From contig JAGTJL010000004.1 in the NCBI GenBank assembly GCA_020746875.1, forward strand, positions 2,046,001 through 2,110,000: a stretch of 64,000 nucleotides of DNA. Reading direction: 5' to 3'. Each line of letters starts with the position of its first letter. Within the stretch, counting starts at the first letter, position 1. The notes beneath the pieces are model-generated. The model was not told where the DNA came from. It made no database searches and was given only the letters and a program-made list of their open reading frames with translations. The position numbers and the translations under genes were made by a program. The DNA comes from Rhexocercosporidium sp. MPI-PUGE-AT-0058 (lineage: Eukaryota; Ascomycota; Leotiomycetes; Helotiales). This document shows positions 10,241 through 21,301 of this stretch, piece by piece.

Positions 10241-13122
10241 GATGTAAGACGAGGGAGGTGGTGAACTAGACCGCTAGGAAACAAACTGAGAGGAGGATGT
10301 CGATGGAGAAGGAAGAAAGGAGGGCCGACCTGCTCAATATATACACGATATCTGGAAACATAGCAAAACAACCACAACAATAGTCATCCACGGCACTCGT
10401 GTGTTGCGATACCCTGCTGGATATGGCGTTTACCCTAATAGGAAGCTGTCGAGTGATATTCCTCTTGCGCCATCAACCATGGCAGTATGCATGCCCACTG
10501 ACAGCCTACCATTACCAGCAACACCTGCCAAAAGCAGCAGGTTCTACTCCTTACGCGCCATAACTAGGTCCGAGATTAGAAGATCTGCAGATTGTGGGTG
10601 AGAATTCAGGACTCAGGATCACCAGTTCTCAAAAGTACTGCAGCTTTTATCGCGCGATAACGCCCCAGCCATTAGTGACAACGGACACTGGATCGAAAAG
10701 GGAAGGAGAAGTGGCTCGTACAACCATGAATCTAAAGATCGACATGGCCAGGAAGCTTATTTGATGGAGTGCGTGGTTTGGGCCTTAAGTTATGTCACGG
10801 ACGCGAGCGAGATCTATGCTCTTTCGATGGCACAGTCGCCAGCTACCAGGGAGACTTTACAACACTGTTGAAAATGCTTTGTTCCTTAATATCGACATAG
10901 GCTGAATTGAGTGCATGTCCCAGTTGAAAGTGGGCCGCACTCCCCCACCTTCTCTTAGTCACCTCATCACAAATGCCGATGTATCAACACCCGGCAGGGC
11001 AGCAGCAGAGATAAGCTTTCCCCCAAGCTTTCTTGGTAATTGGCAGGTTTGTGAAGGAGTGGTGTTCGACCCGTCAGAGCAAATAGAGCGAATCGGTTTC
11101 CAATTGGTCTGGTATGCAAGCGCTGTTGGACCTACCTTCCTAATGTAGAAAGGTCTGATCGGAGAACACCACAAGAAGGCAAGCCTTTTTCAACCTACCG
11201 AGGCTACGCAAACGAGTATTCATGTACCGTTATCTGATTCGGTATCGTTCAAGGAATACTGTACGAAGCATTGTGTGCCACAAAGCTTATCTAGGAAGGA
11301 GGGACGCAGACTCCTGCGGGGTCAATGTTCCATTGTTTTCTGTCCTGCAAACGTGTTATCCTGCCGCGATTCAAAATATCTGCACCTTTTTGACCCCGCT
11401 CTCTGACAAGGTGATTGTTAGAGGAAAGTACCTAAGAAGATAAAAGAAATAGAAATAAAAGAAGCAAGAGATCGAGGGAATACAAATGCTATATATATCT
11501 ATCAAGTCTTTACTTTAAAGCTTTATATTTACTTTTTTAAACTAAAATTACTTTTAATTTTGTCTTTATACACACCTCGCTTCACGAAATGAGGCTCTTG
11601 CAAAAAAATCTACTCATATTTAGCGTATAAGCATCTCTTTTTCAGCGTCTCATACGCTATAACTACAGGGCACCTCGAGGAGTGCTCTCTAGGGACCGGC
11701 CAGCGGAGCTTTCCAAGCATCAGAGGAAACGATCCAGGGACGATATCGATCTAGGGACGATCAGTGATTGCTCTTTATTGCTGAAGATAGTCAGAAGTCT
11801 TTGGTGGGTGGTTTCCTGGTTGCAAAGTTTAGAGTTAAACCTCGCTTCTGCCTCAAGGTATGTTAAGCGAGCATAACAACAGGAGCATCGAGCTTAGACA
11901 ACTAATCAATCTCTTCATGGGTTAGTCACGCTCCACTAATAGGTCACAAAACGATTGATGGACCTACCCTTTATCATGCAGTCGAATAGATCTAGCCTAT
12001 AGCTTAGGCTACAATGGTATTGAAGTATAGTAAAATGTATGGAAAGTTCACAGTACAATCGTACTTCTCGGTCTTCACAGCAGATATAAAAGAGATCCTA
12101 GCATGAAACATTGCGCACTGAAGCTCCCGAAATATCAACAGTAGGTGGGAGCAAATCGGTCAGGCTCGTCATCACGTGACGGCCCCAACACGAAAGAGCA
12201 AACAAAAAAAGGAAAAAAGGGGGGCGAGGGGGAAGACTAAAAATGAATGACATAATGTGAGTAACAATACAAGACGCTAGTAAACTCGAAACTTATACTA
12301 CAGATAATCTTGAGATGGCAAGGGATCATCAAAGCCATCAGTGATGAATGTGTTTTATCGCATCGACAATCCAGATACGTATTCATAAGTTTCAGTTGAG
12401 CGCATGTTCAAACTCAAAAGACGAGATCCCTTTTTTTGGCTGGTGGTGTATGGTCAAACATGGGCCGACATTCAGATATGATGCTTCTGTTGAAGTTGAA
12501 TGGATGTGAGCTTTTGTCGCGACTGCCTCTTTGAATAAAACCCGTCAACGTTAATGCAATACCAGACTCAGAAATGACCAATCACCTACGCTGCTCGTAC
12601 AAGTTGCGCCTCAACCACTTCTGCGCTAAACATCCGCATCTACTTTACCTAGTGTCGGCGTACTAAGCCTCTTAGCCCGAGATCTGACATCCTTTCGTCT
12701 TCTCCTTCCACCAAAACGCCACGTTCGTATTCTAGGATCCAGGCAAGTTCAAGGCATCAGGAATGCCTCATTTCGTGGCTTGTCGATGTTTGAGTTGACG
12801 TGAGCCTTCGCTTAGCGAAGCCCAATCATGGGAGGTAAGTAGTACTTCAGCTAGCGTCGCTTACCTTCATTCTGACAGCTCCACAGTGGGAAGCTGTGTG
12901 AAGGCTTCTTGCAAACTTGTCTTAGTTCTTACTTATGCAGGTTGGCGAGTTGGTGATTCGGTAGTCGCCGACTTTGTGGAGCTGTGGGACATCACGTGTG
13001 TAAGACATTACACGGGCAAGCGGGAGACCTAGGTACAAAAGGAGGAGACTGTGCAGTCCATTTCCTTACTTCAGTTCGGTTGATCAAATTCGAGCGAAAG
13101 AGATAAGAGAACATATTAAATC
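10241..13122. other. Gene-poor intergenic region (~2.9 kb)
   Basis: No gene is supportable here. Around 11440-11620 the sequence is strongly AT-rich. TAGCGTAT (11621) and ATACGCTA (11652) could form a hairpin. A tight palindrome CTTCGCT-T-AGCGAAG lies at 12806-12820. The run ATAACAACAGGAGCATCGAG near 11870 resembles the junction after some LTRs, but no second LTR or coding was found. The stretch near 12990-13120 is the promoter of the oxidase gene and holds a CACGTG E-box-like site in ATCACGTGTG. Confidence 0.45.
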
Positions 13123-14697
13123 ATGTCTATCGATCTTGTGGCAGTGCAGAAGTTCAAGGAGACGCTGTCTGAGAAGGCAGACGTTGTTACCCGAGACTCG
13201 GAGCAGTATGAGGCGAGTATCAAGAGATGGTCTGCTTCGGCCGAGAAACCTGCTGTAAGTCTCTCTTTAATTCAATGAAGCTTGAAAGCAGTCGAAATCT
13301 TTCATTGACATTGAATTCCAGGGCATCATTGTCTTCCCCACCACGCCAGAAGAGGTCGCTAAGGCCGTCTTGTTCAGCTCAGCTCAGGGGCTTGAACTAG
13401 CGGTCGTAGGCGGTGGGCACGGGACCAGTGGTGCATCGTCCACAGATGGAGGTCTTTGCATTGATTTGTCCAAGATGCGGGGTGTCACTGTGGACGAGAA
13501 AGAAAAAACTGTCACCGTAGAGGGTGGTGCGTTGTGGGGCGATGTTGACCGGGAAGCTGGCAAGTTTGGTCTAGCTGCAGTAGGCGGTACAGTCAACCAC
13601 ACAGGAGTTGGAGGGCTTACACTCGGCGGAGGATATGGATATCTGACTCCACAAGTTGGAATGGTGATTGATAACCTCCTTGAGGTGGAAGTCGTCCTCG
13701 CCGATGGAAGTATTGTCAGGGCTTCAGAGTCGGAGAATCCGGATCTCTTTTGGGCAGCGAGGGGAGCTGGCATCGGATTTGGTGTTTTCACCAAATTTGT
13801 CTTCCGTGGCCATGACCAAACAGGACCTGTATGGGCTGGGATGTTGGCGTTCCCTAGGGAGCAACTCGATCCGTTGATCCAGTTCTCCAATAAAGCAATC
13901 GTTGACGAAAGTGGGAAGTCTCTTATTTTCCTCGGATTTGGGGCGCTTCCTCCAACATTTCAACCGGTATGTTGATCACCCAATTTCCAATAAGGAAATT
14001 ACTCCTCTGTGTTACTTTCCAGTAGACGCTTCTGCAGGAAGTCGCTAATGGTTTGTAGGTCATTCTAGCCGTTGTTTTCTATAATGGTACCGAGGATGAA
14101 GGGAAGACATTCTTCAAAGAGATCTTTGACTTGAACCCACTTGTCAACCAAACAGCGGTGATACCATATCCGTCAGTAAACGAAGTACTCAATGGACCCA
14201 TGTTCCACGGAATGCGTAGAACCATGAAAGGTTCGGCGTTCCTCGCACCGCTCGACACTCAGTTTGCAGACGGTCTCTTTGACGACTGGCTCGACTTCAT
14301 AACTCAGAACCCAGATGCCGGCGCGACGATGATCCTGTTGGAGTTCATGCCATTCAAGAAGATCCTGGAAGTCCCGCAGACTGCCACTGCATTTGCAAAT
14401 CGTGGTGCATATGGAAATATTGCATTTGGCCCTGGTTGGACCAAGCCGGAGAACGACGGCGTTTGCAGAGAATGGACCAGGACGATGTCAACGAAAACAA
14501 GGAATGAGCTGGAGAGGAGAATGGCCGAAGGAACAGATGCCACAACCAAAATAAGTGTTGGAGAGTATGGAAATTACGACAATTTGGGGGCAGGTGGCAA
14601 AACAATTTTTGGAGTGAACTTCCCAAGGTTGGCTGAGCTGAAGAAAAAATATGACCCTAACAATGTGTTCTCGAAGGGCCCTAGCTTGGTGATCTGA
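13123..14697 (+). CDS. FAD-linked oxidase (PCMH/BBE-like), probably cytosolic
   Basis: The exons are 13123-13254, 13322-13966 and 14059-14697, giving 471 aa. The FAD-binding PCMH fold is clear. GGGHGTSG contains His77, the residue that carries 8-alpha-histidyl FAD in this family. [10 protein letters not shown] (about 141-150) follows, and the C-terminus has NYDNLG and [11 protein letters not shown], typical of berberine-bridge-like (BBE) domains. There is no cysteine in the 135-138 stretch where bicovalent BBE enzymes have the second flavin link, so a mono-covalent FAD is inferred. No signal peptide is seen, unlike many secreted BBE enzymes. Such enzymes oxidise alcohols, sugars or secondary metabolites; the substrate cannot be told. 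No biosynthetic cluster partner is adjacent. The start ATG at 13123 is the first ATG after a clean leader. Confidence 0.9.
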
Positions 14698-15318
14698 GAT
14701 AGTTTATAAGCGGAAGACGCTGACATGAACAATAAAAATCATGTAGTGAACGTTTTTGTATCTTATGTGTCAGTTGTAGTTGATGTTGTGTCAAGCTGCG
14801 AGACCTGAAGCTGTTATCTAGAGCTAGACCGTAACTAGTTTAGCTCACCTCTTCAGCTTTGGACCCCAAAATACTTATTTCTCTTCATCGACTCCCACCA
14901 CCACCAATATTGATGCATGATCCCAAACCAAACATGGGGATACGGTAAGTCAGGTGCCTCTCTCCCGTGACGTTCCAATCACAGCGTCAAGCTGCCCACC
15001 CTCCAGCTCAATTCTCCCGCCGTCTACATCCAATCTCTGTCAAATATACCCCGCCACGAGGCGGGCAGGCGGGCAGACTCGGTGAGGTGCGTCCTACCTT
15101 TTCCCACCAGAGTTTACGCAGTCGGAACGATGTTTGTATCCATGAATCTCCTTGTACTTCTTCTACCCACTTTCCAGATAGTGGTGCGACAATCATGGCC
15201 CTTCAGAGGACCAGCCATTCGTTCACGCGCCTGTTCTAGCTTGCTCCAGTGGGTGTACAAGATCCGGACAGTGACACATTAGCTGCCGCGTCCGCAGCCT
15301 TGCGGATGACGCTCAACG
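14698..15318. other. Intergenic
   Basis: No gene, RNA or repeat is evident. Short open frames on both strands have no family signal. The 3' part is the leader of the 925-aa gene. Confidence 0.5.
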
Positions 15319-18096
15319 ATGAGCTTCGGATCCTCCGTGGGTGATTGTATTCTGCTTGCACAACTGGCATGGAGTACCTACCAAGGCGCAAAGAAGGCCT
15401 GTGGAGAGCATGACGAGCTCACGCGGGAGGTATCGAGCCTTTACAAGGTGCTGAATCGACTCCGAAAGGAGATATCTAACCCAGAGTCCCTCGTCAATAA
15501 AGCCAGCGACGACAAGCGACAAGAACTCGAAGAACACGCGGCCGGATGCGAAGGAATACTGAAGACTATGAACAATGTCCTGACCAAATTCAATGCATTG
15601 ACTGGGGAACAAAGGCGAGGGAAGAGGTTGTGGCAGAAGATCAAATTTGGGAATGGACAAACAAAGGACTTGGCGGATATTAGAATCAAGTTGTCCGCTC
15701 ATACATCTGCCATAATGATGAGTGTAAACCTCTGCTCCTTGGATTCCCTTGGAAGGGTTGAAGCAACACTAGGGAGAGTCGAGGCTCGATCTATAAGTCA
15801 TGGGGAACAACTACTTGGAATCCGAAAGGCTCTGCATTGGGTCACTGCTAATATGGCCGCTGCCTCTGGTGAAGGGTCGGTGTGGACCTCTTACACAAAT
15901 GATGACCAAACCTTCTGGCGAGAGCTTCGTCGGGAGCTTGCTAAGGAGGGATATCGAAGCTCCACGCTACAGCGTCATAAGAGGTTGATCAAGAACTATA
16001 TTGAGGAATTAGGAAATCGAGGCGTATTTGACGATATACTTGATTTCGAGGAGCCCCCGATTCAGCCACAGCACAGCCCAGATGGCGAAAGCGTAGACAC
16101 AAGGCAATCGTCACCTGTTTTCGAGACATCGATCTTCGATTTGAACCAGAACGATGACGATGTGCTTGATTCGCCAAATAACCATACTCATTCGAGAGAA
16201 GAACTCGGCGGAGGATTTCCAGAACCATCGACAGCCATGTCAGAAACCTTCACTGATCGTTTTCAGCCTATCGATAAAACTTGCGATGATGAGGATGGAT
16301 TTGACCAGCATGATCATGTATCAGATGGGTCACACGTTGGGGACACTGCTGGCCAAGACGAGAATGAGCTGCCCGAAATCGCACTGATGGTAACAACAAG
16401 TGTTTGTGGGGCGGGGGAAGTAATTGAAAACCGCGAAATTATTCTCAATTCAGTGGGTGTCGAGCAATCGATCCGCGTAGCGACTTTCACCGGCAATAAA
16501 TCCTGCATTTCAATATCTAGAGCGTCGACATGCACAGATTCTGGTAAGGGAATCGAAATTCCAGAGCTATCGAGCTTATCCATCCCAGCAATTGTGGCAG
16601 AGAATCAGAACTCACCACCGTCTGACATATTGGAAGACTTAGACGATGCAGAAAAACTGGATATCCTAAATACGTTGACAAATGAGGAGGGCCTCAACCA
16701 ATTGACTCCAATGTCGGAATCTTTTGACACTTTGGACGGTCTTCATAGATCCCAGCTCCACAATGCTTCACCATCGGTCACTTGCTCGAGCACGTCACTA
16801 GAGAGTATGCCGCTGACCGAGGGTGGAATGGAATTCACTCCAATGATTCATTCCGTGGATGAGCTTCACTCCCCTGACGAACTGCCAGCCGTCCCTTTGG
16901 AGCCGAGCTGCAAAGTTAGGTCGCCATATGCGGTGCAAATCGAAGAAATTCTTGACGAAGAATTTGTCCGAAACTGTGAATCAGATGCAATCGAAGCCGT
17001 TAATTTTACTACGTCAGATCTAGACACTCCACGGTCACCGACAAGCCCTCAGCCGCAATCCCCATCGGAGGGCGCAAATGTCACCATGAATGCCAGAAAT
17101 CCTATCAACGATGCCAGAAATGTCCGTTCAGAAGCCCGACCACCTGCTTCTGTAGAAGATGTCCTCGACGAAGACTTTTCTGCTAATGCGCACCCCAACG
17201 TTTCCGCCGCGAACATTACTTTTGATTACGACTTGGACACTGGAGCAACACTGGCGTGGCGTGATCCTGTAGAGTTATCTATGCTGGGCTCATCTCGACA
17301 GAAACCATTTCCCAAAATAGTGCGGTTCGCAGATACAAAGTCTACCCGCAGTGAGTCAAATATCCCTGCGATAAAGTGGGCGCCAGAAGATTTGCGTTTC
17401 ATTTTCTTCTTTGAAACCAGAGATTTCAATTCATATCAGGAGCTTCAAGAGAGCTACCAAGCTCTTTTTGATGAGGCAGAGGGGTACGACGCTGTCGATT
17501 TCAGCAGACCAGAAAACACAACAACGTTCATCACTCACAGCCCCTACACCCCGCCCGCGACAATGTTTGATCTTCAATACTATCGTGTCCCAGCAAGTTA
17601 TTATCACACATTCTGGCACCCACAACGAGTCCCAATATATCTACATGGCAACGTGTTCGACGGCATATCTCTGACGAACTGGATCTACAATTGGACGTCA
17701 TATACATTCAAAGACAACTCGTACCAGATGGACGCCGTACGAAGACTGGGCAAGACAGTCGTCAAGCTTGGATCTGCGCTAAGCGACATTGAGCATGCCA
17801 AACCAGCTGTCAAAGGGAAGCTTCCGAGAGACTTGTACGACGAGAGTGGGGCTCTTTGGGCGGATCTGGAGAATATCATTAACGATATCATGTCGGAGGC
17901 GGAGGATCAATTCGAAGCATCGAAAAAGGGTGGGAGGCTGGAAGTCGAGTTTGTGAGTTGTTTCTGTCATGAACTGATTGCTGGGAATAAGTACTATCGT
18001 CCAATTGAGAGGTTTCTGAAGAAGACAGAGGCGTGGTGCAAGAAGACGAGATTTCATCCTGCCTTCATCATGTTGTGGGAGCTGTGGGAGTCTTGA
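15319..18096 (+). CDS. 925-aa protein with STAND-type fungal N-terminal domain, acidic linker and conserved C-terminal domain, no NTPase
   Basis: A single open exon. The N-terminus MSFGSSVGDCILLAQLAWSTYQ, then EVSSLYKVLNRLRKEI and a helical stretch to about residue 160, resembles an N-terminal module I know from fungal STAND/ankyrin proteins (typical form MSFGFSVGDFIAVGQLAW). No P-loop or NACHT motif follows. Residues about 250-640 are acidic, Ser/Asp/Glu-rich and probably disordered, and contain a repeated element: EEILDEEFVRN (near 548) and EDVLDEDFSAN (near 615). The last ~200 residues (DLQYYRVPASYY, then PIYLHGNVFDG and LTNWIYNW) form a compact domain that also recurs in filamentous fungi with no known function. 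The lack of introns is unusual in this window. A head-only signalling adaptor or degenerate immune-like protein is possible. This is inferred from domain memory alone. Confidence 0.72.
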   Translation: MSFGSSVGDCILLAQLAWSTYQGAKKACGEHDELTREVSSLYKVLNRLRKEISNPESLVNKASDDKRQELEEHAAGCEGILKTMNNVLTKFNALTGEQRRGKRLWQKIKFGNGQTKDLADIRIKLSAHTSAIMMSVNLCSLDSLGRVEATLGRVEARSISHGEQLLGIRKALHWVTANMAAASGEGSVWTSYTNDDQTFWRELRRELAKEGYRSSTLQRHKRLIKNYIEELGNRGVFDDILDFEEPPIQPQHSPDGESVDTRQSSPVFETSIFDLNQNDDDVLDSPNNHTHSREELGGGFPEPSTAMSETFTDRFQPIDKTCDDEDGFDQHDHVSDGSHVGDTAGQDENELPEIALMVTTSVCGAGEVIENREIILNSVGVEQSIRVATFTGNKSCISISRASTCTDSGKGIEIPELSSLSIPAIVAENQNSPPSDILEDLDDAEKLDILNTLTNEEGLNQLTPMSESFDTLDGLHRSQLHNASPSVTCSSTSLESMPLTEGGMEFTPMIHSVDELHSPDELPAVPLEPSCKVRSPYAVQIEEILDEEFVRNCESDAIEAVNFTTSDLDTPRSPTSPQPQSPSEGANVTMNARNPINDARNVRSEARPPASVEDVLDEDFSANAHPNVSAANITFDYDLDTGATLAWRDPVELSMLGSSRQKPFPKIVRFADTKSTRSESNIPAIKWAPEDLRFIFFFETRDFNSYQELQESYQALFDEAEGYDAVDFSRPENTTTFITHSPYTPPATMFDLQYYRVPASYYHTFWHPQRVPIYLHGNVFDGISLTNWIYNWTSYTFKDNSYQMDAVRRLGKTVVKLGSALSDIEHAKPAVKGKLPRDLYDESGALWADLENIINDIMSEAEDQFEASKKGGRLEVEFVSCFCHELIAGNKYYRPIERFLKKTEAWCKKTRFHPAFIMLWELWES

Positions 18097-18522
18097 GGAG
18101 AATGGTTCTTCTATTTATACTTTTGAACTATTTTTGAGCATGGCGAGGAGCAAGAAACGTAAATGTGAAGGAGTTGATGGATCATGAATCATGAACCATT
18201 CAAGCACAGTGGAGAGAAGACCGGGAACGCTAGACTTCAAGACCACAGATAGTCAAGTTAATTCATGCAGACCTTTGGACCATTAGAGTGAAATTAGAGT
18301 CAGGATCTCTATCCATTTCCTTTGCCATTTGATATGATGCAAGACCCGCTAGTAATCCAAGCTCGCAACTCCAAAGGCGGAAGCAGAGCATCAATGAAGC
18401 GGGGCGCGCTACACATCTAAGCGAGCTATCAAGATCTGACTCTATCCCATCCTGGTCTTCTCCACCATCTCGACTTCATCAACTCCTTATCCACAACCTC
18501 CCAACATCTTACAGTACAGCAA
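18097..18522. other. Intergenic, promoter of the riboside kinase gene
   Basis: A normal promoter-length gap with a C/T-rich stretch shortly before the ATG. Nothing else is seen. Confidence 0.45.
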
Positions 18523-19636
18523 ATGTCAACGATGGCGACTCCTCGCAAGGCTGTCGTCGTTGGTGTAAGCGGATGTTCTTCTAGCGGCAAGACGACACTC
18601 GCCCGGCTCTTACGAGATATCTTTCCGAATAGCTTCGTTCTTCATGAGGATGACTTTTATCGCGCTGAGACAGAGTGAGTCACCGGGCTTTCATATTATT
18701 TGAATCTATTCTTCTTTTTCTGAAAGAGCAGTGTTGTTTCACCCTTTGTATCTTGGGATGTCTATTTGGCCCTCGCAAAGAGACAAAGATATCTCTCAAA
18801 AGAAACACCGTCACGTGACCCAGGTGCTCAGTCGACCAACCACTCACATTTTGCCTTCTATCTCACTAGATTTCACATAACTGATACTGCTCAGATTGCC
18901 CACAAAGCATGGTCTCCTTGACTGGGACTGCGTTGAAGCACTTTCTATACCCGACATGGTCAAGTCCCTCAAGCACATCCACTCCGAAGGCACATTCCCA
19001 GTCAGTTCCCTTACTCTCAGCCATCGCAGCGAGCACGGTGTCCCCAGCCCAAAGCAATCTCAAGCACAAGGACGGTCCCAAAGTCAAAGTCAACGCATAC
19101 TCACCCTTTCACAGCCCACCCTCGATTCAAAAGAAGACCAGAACTCAGTTGGGAAATGCCCCGTCTCAGAGACCACCATCGCCGCTCTCAAAGCCCGCGT
19201 CAAGACTTGGACCGAGCCCGGCAGCCCGGGCCATGATATATTGACTGATATCCGTCTTTGTGTCTTTGATGGCTTCCTTCTCTACTCGAAAGCTTTGGCG
19301 CCGATCCAGTCACTGATGGATATAAAGCTCTTCTTACGTGTTAGCTATACGAAAGCTAAAGCAAGAAGAGAAGCAAGAAGTGGATATGTTACGCTGGAGG
19401 GCTTCTGGGAGGATCCACCTGGGTATGTGGATAAGATTGTTTGGCCGAACTATGTCGAGGATCATCAGTGGATGTTTGAGGGTGGGGACGTGGAGGGGAA
19501 GATTAAGGATGAGGTTGCGAAGGAGACGGAAATCTTGAGTCAGGAGGGAGGGGCTGATAGGGATATGGAGACGACGTTGAAGTGGGCGGTGGAGATGCTG
19601 ATGGAGAAGTTACCTTTGGTTGCGAAGAAAACGTAA
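18523..19636 (+). CDS. nrk1: Nicotinamide riboside kinase (NRK1 type)
   Basis: The exons are 18523-18674 and 18895-19636, with a probable further in-frame intron at 19001-19114. The P-loop GCSSSGKTT (residues 17-25) is followed by HEDDFYR. The join across the 220-bp intron gives ELPTKHGLLDWDC, the substrate-proximal segment of NRK/uridine-kinase-like proteins. Later motifs DSKEDQNSVG, LCVFDGFLLYS, RREARSGYVTLEGFWEDPPGYVD and VWPNYVEDH fit fungal NRK1. The enzyme phosphorylates nicotinamide riboside to NMN in NAD salvage. Residues encoded by 19001-19114 are Ser/Gln-rich and break the family pattern. Removing them joins EGTFP to PTLDSKEDQ, as I remember in homologues. With that intron the protein is about 259 aa, otherwise 297. 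The donor GTCAGT is weak, so both forms are possible. Confidence 0.88.
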
Positions 19637-20332
19637 TCTAGTAATCGATTGTGGCCGGAGGTACTACTTGCTCTATTTCGGGGCATTACAGGCTGCTTCA
19701 ACTTTTTAACTCTATGGTCTCTCAGAGCTGCTTAGCCCTATCATTAGAATTATCGTGAGGTGATGCCTCAATCAAGTGTCACGTGGCTGAAGAATGGTAA
19801 GTGATGCTGGGAAAGCCTTCTAAACGTCTTTCTTCTTTCCCACGATTACTTTTTCCATTGTGGATAAGGGAAAACATTCACGAAAATTGAAACGGTTGCT
19901 ACATAGGCGCCAATTGTCTGGCTATGTCAATTTCCGGGTGTTTCGAGATCCGTCGGTGTCAGAATGGACTGACTACCTTGTTGAGGCTCTTGTTTCTTCG
20001 GACAATGCAATTGTATTCTTTAACGGCAAATTACAGTGAATCTTTGTTATGAGTTGATACCATTCACATTTTCCTAACTATCTTCTTTGGGATCAACCAA
20101 ACAGTTGAACATGGAGTATTCGGATCCCAGGCTCAGTATACGCTGATCAAAACTGATACGAATCGTAATCAATCTAGAAGATGTCTATATACATGCTACT
20201 CCTTGGGCCCGCAGTATGATTTACTTCTCCCCACTCGACAGGCCCAACTTTTCGATTCAATCACTACTCGCAAACTTCTTGAGAATTCCTATCATTATCA
20301 AATCTAGATTCAGATCTTGAACTGCTGATATC
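19637..20332. other. Intergenic
   Basis: No coding or repeat signal is seen. The last ~150 bp look like a remnant promoter/leader of the pseudogene that follows. Confidence 0.45.
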
Positions 20333-20851
20333 ATGTCGAGCCCAACTACCGCATCTAACACCGTCCCTTACGGTGTCTTCCGCGAGTAATTATCATCCGA
20401 CAACTCCCACTACCGGCTCCATTAGCCCTGCATCCTCGCCGAGTGTCCTAACCGCTGTGCAGCTGGCGCACTATGCTCGACGAGTCTCGTAGTGGACGTC
20501 CACAAGTTAGAGTCCAGACTTGTGCATCAAGCAGCTCAGTACCAGACCAGCGCAGCCAATATCCTCAATGCCTACGAACTAAAAGGACATAAGTTGGGCA
20601 TGCAGTGATCAACTGCGGCTCTCCCATCGGTATACTCGAGATCTCACTCCAGCACTAGCACGCCGTCGCCGCGCCCTCGCATATCATCAAGACCCTTCCG
20701 CGAAGGCATCCAGATCGAGGAAGTGCAAAAGGAGAGACTCAAGGCTCGCGAGTAGTCCATGATCGCGAGACAAGTCGCTGCGGTCTCGATGGAGGACGAA
20801 GCTTGGGATAAGGTACGTGAGCAGGCTGCTACGCTAGCGCGGGTGCTGTAG
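20333..20851 (+). pseudogene. Nonsense-riddled pseudogene of a ~170-aa fungal protein
   Basis: From ATG 20333 one continuous frame of 173 codons reads like protein (VVDVHKLESRLVHQAAQY, then ILNAYELKGHKLG, then EGIQIEEVQKERLKARE, then WDKVREQAATLARVL). It is cut by stops at 20387 (TAA), 20423 (TAG), 20606 (TGA) and 20753 (TAG), before TAG at 20849. There is no frameshift. Every stop can come from CAA, CAG or CGA by one C-to-T change, four of the five in a CpA context. The last TAG may itself be a mutated Gln codon, in which case the frame runs to TGA at 20912. The family is unnamed; I have an impression of similar proteins in Helotiales but cannot name one. The surrounding DNA is not strikingly AT-rich. 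Confidence 0.72.
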
Positions 20852-21301
20852 GAGAGAAGAGGTAGATGTAGAGGTATGAGCGTCTCGTTGAGACTGCCCA
20901 GAGAGAGAGAGTGACATTAAGTTTTCTGTATATCTCATTGGCTTCGCTCCTGCCATGTATGTTTTCTTTGTCTTGATTGTGTACTCACTGTTTGAAGTAA
21001 GCTTGTCAAGATGGCTGTTGATTCTAACATCTTCCTCAAGTGATGGCGAACTTCTACCCATAGTCGGGGCTGAGAACCTGTAAGTGTCCAAAGTAATCAT
21101 TTTTTCCCTAATCAAAACGTAAAGTCTATCATATTTTTCAATTATAACATTCAAGTCCTTGCTTTTCAGTATTTTTTTGTTCTTCAACTTGCGACAATTC
21201 TCATGAAATAGCGTTCCCCAGCATGTTATCGAAGTTACCATGCCCATGGGTGTGCTTCCCAGTGGCAACATTTTCTTCTTCGTCACATCGTCTTGCGCCA
21301 T
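20834..21301 (-). CDS. Hypothetical 155-aa frame, doubtful
   Basis: An open frame from ATG 21301 runs to 20834 on the minus strand. It overlaps the tail of the pseudogene on the other strand. The product is Lys/Ser/Thr-rich with no signal peptide, membrane segment or recognised motif. Length is the only support; it may be chance. Confidence 0.15.
   Translation of the reverse strand: MAQDDVTKKKMLPLGSTPMGMVTSITCWGTLFHENCRKLKNKKILKSKDLNVIIEKYDRLYVLIREKMITLDTYRFSAPTMGRSSPSLEEDVRINSHLDKLTSNSEYTIKTKKTYMAGAKPMRYTENLMSLSLSGQSQRDAHTSTSTSSLLQHPR

Noticed and set aside
11240..12010. Possible LTR retrotransposon remnant
   Set aside because: The ATAACAACAGG junction is suggestive, but no paired LTR, target duplication or gag/pol coding was found.
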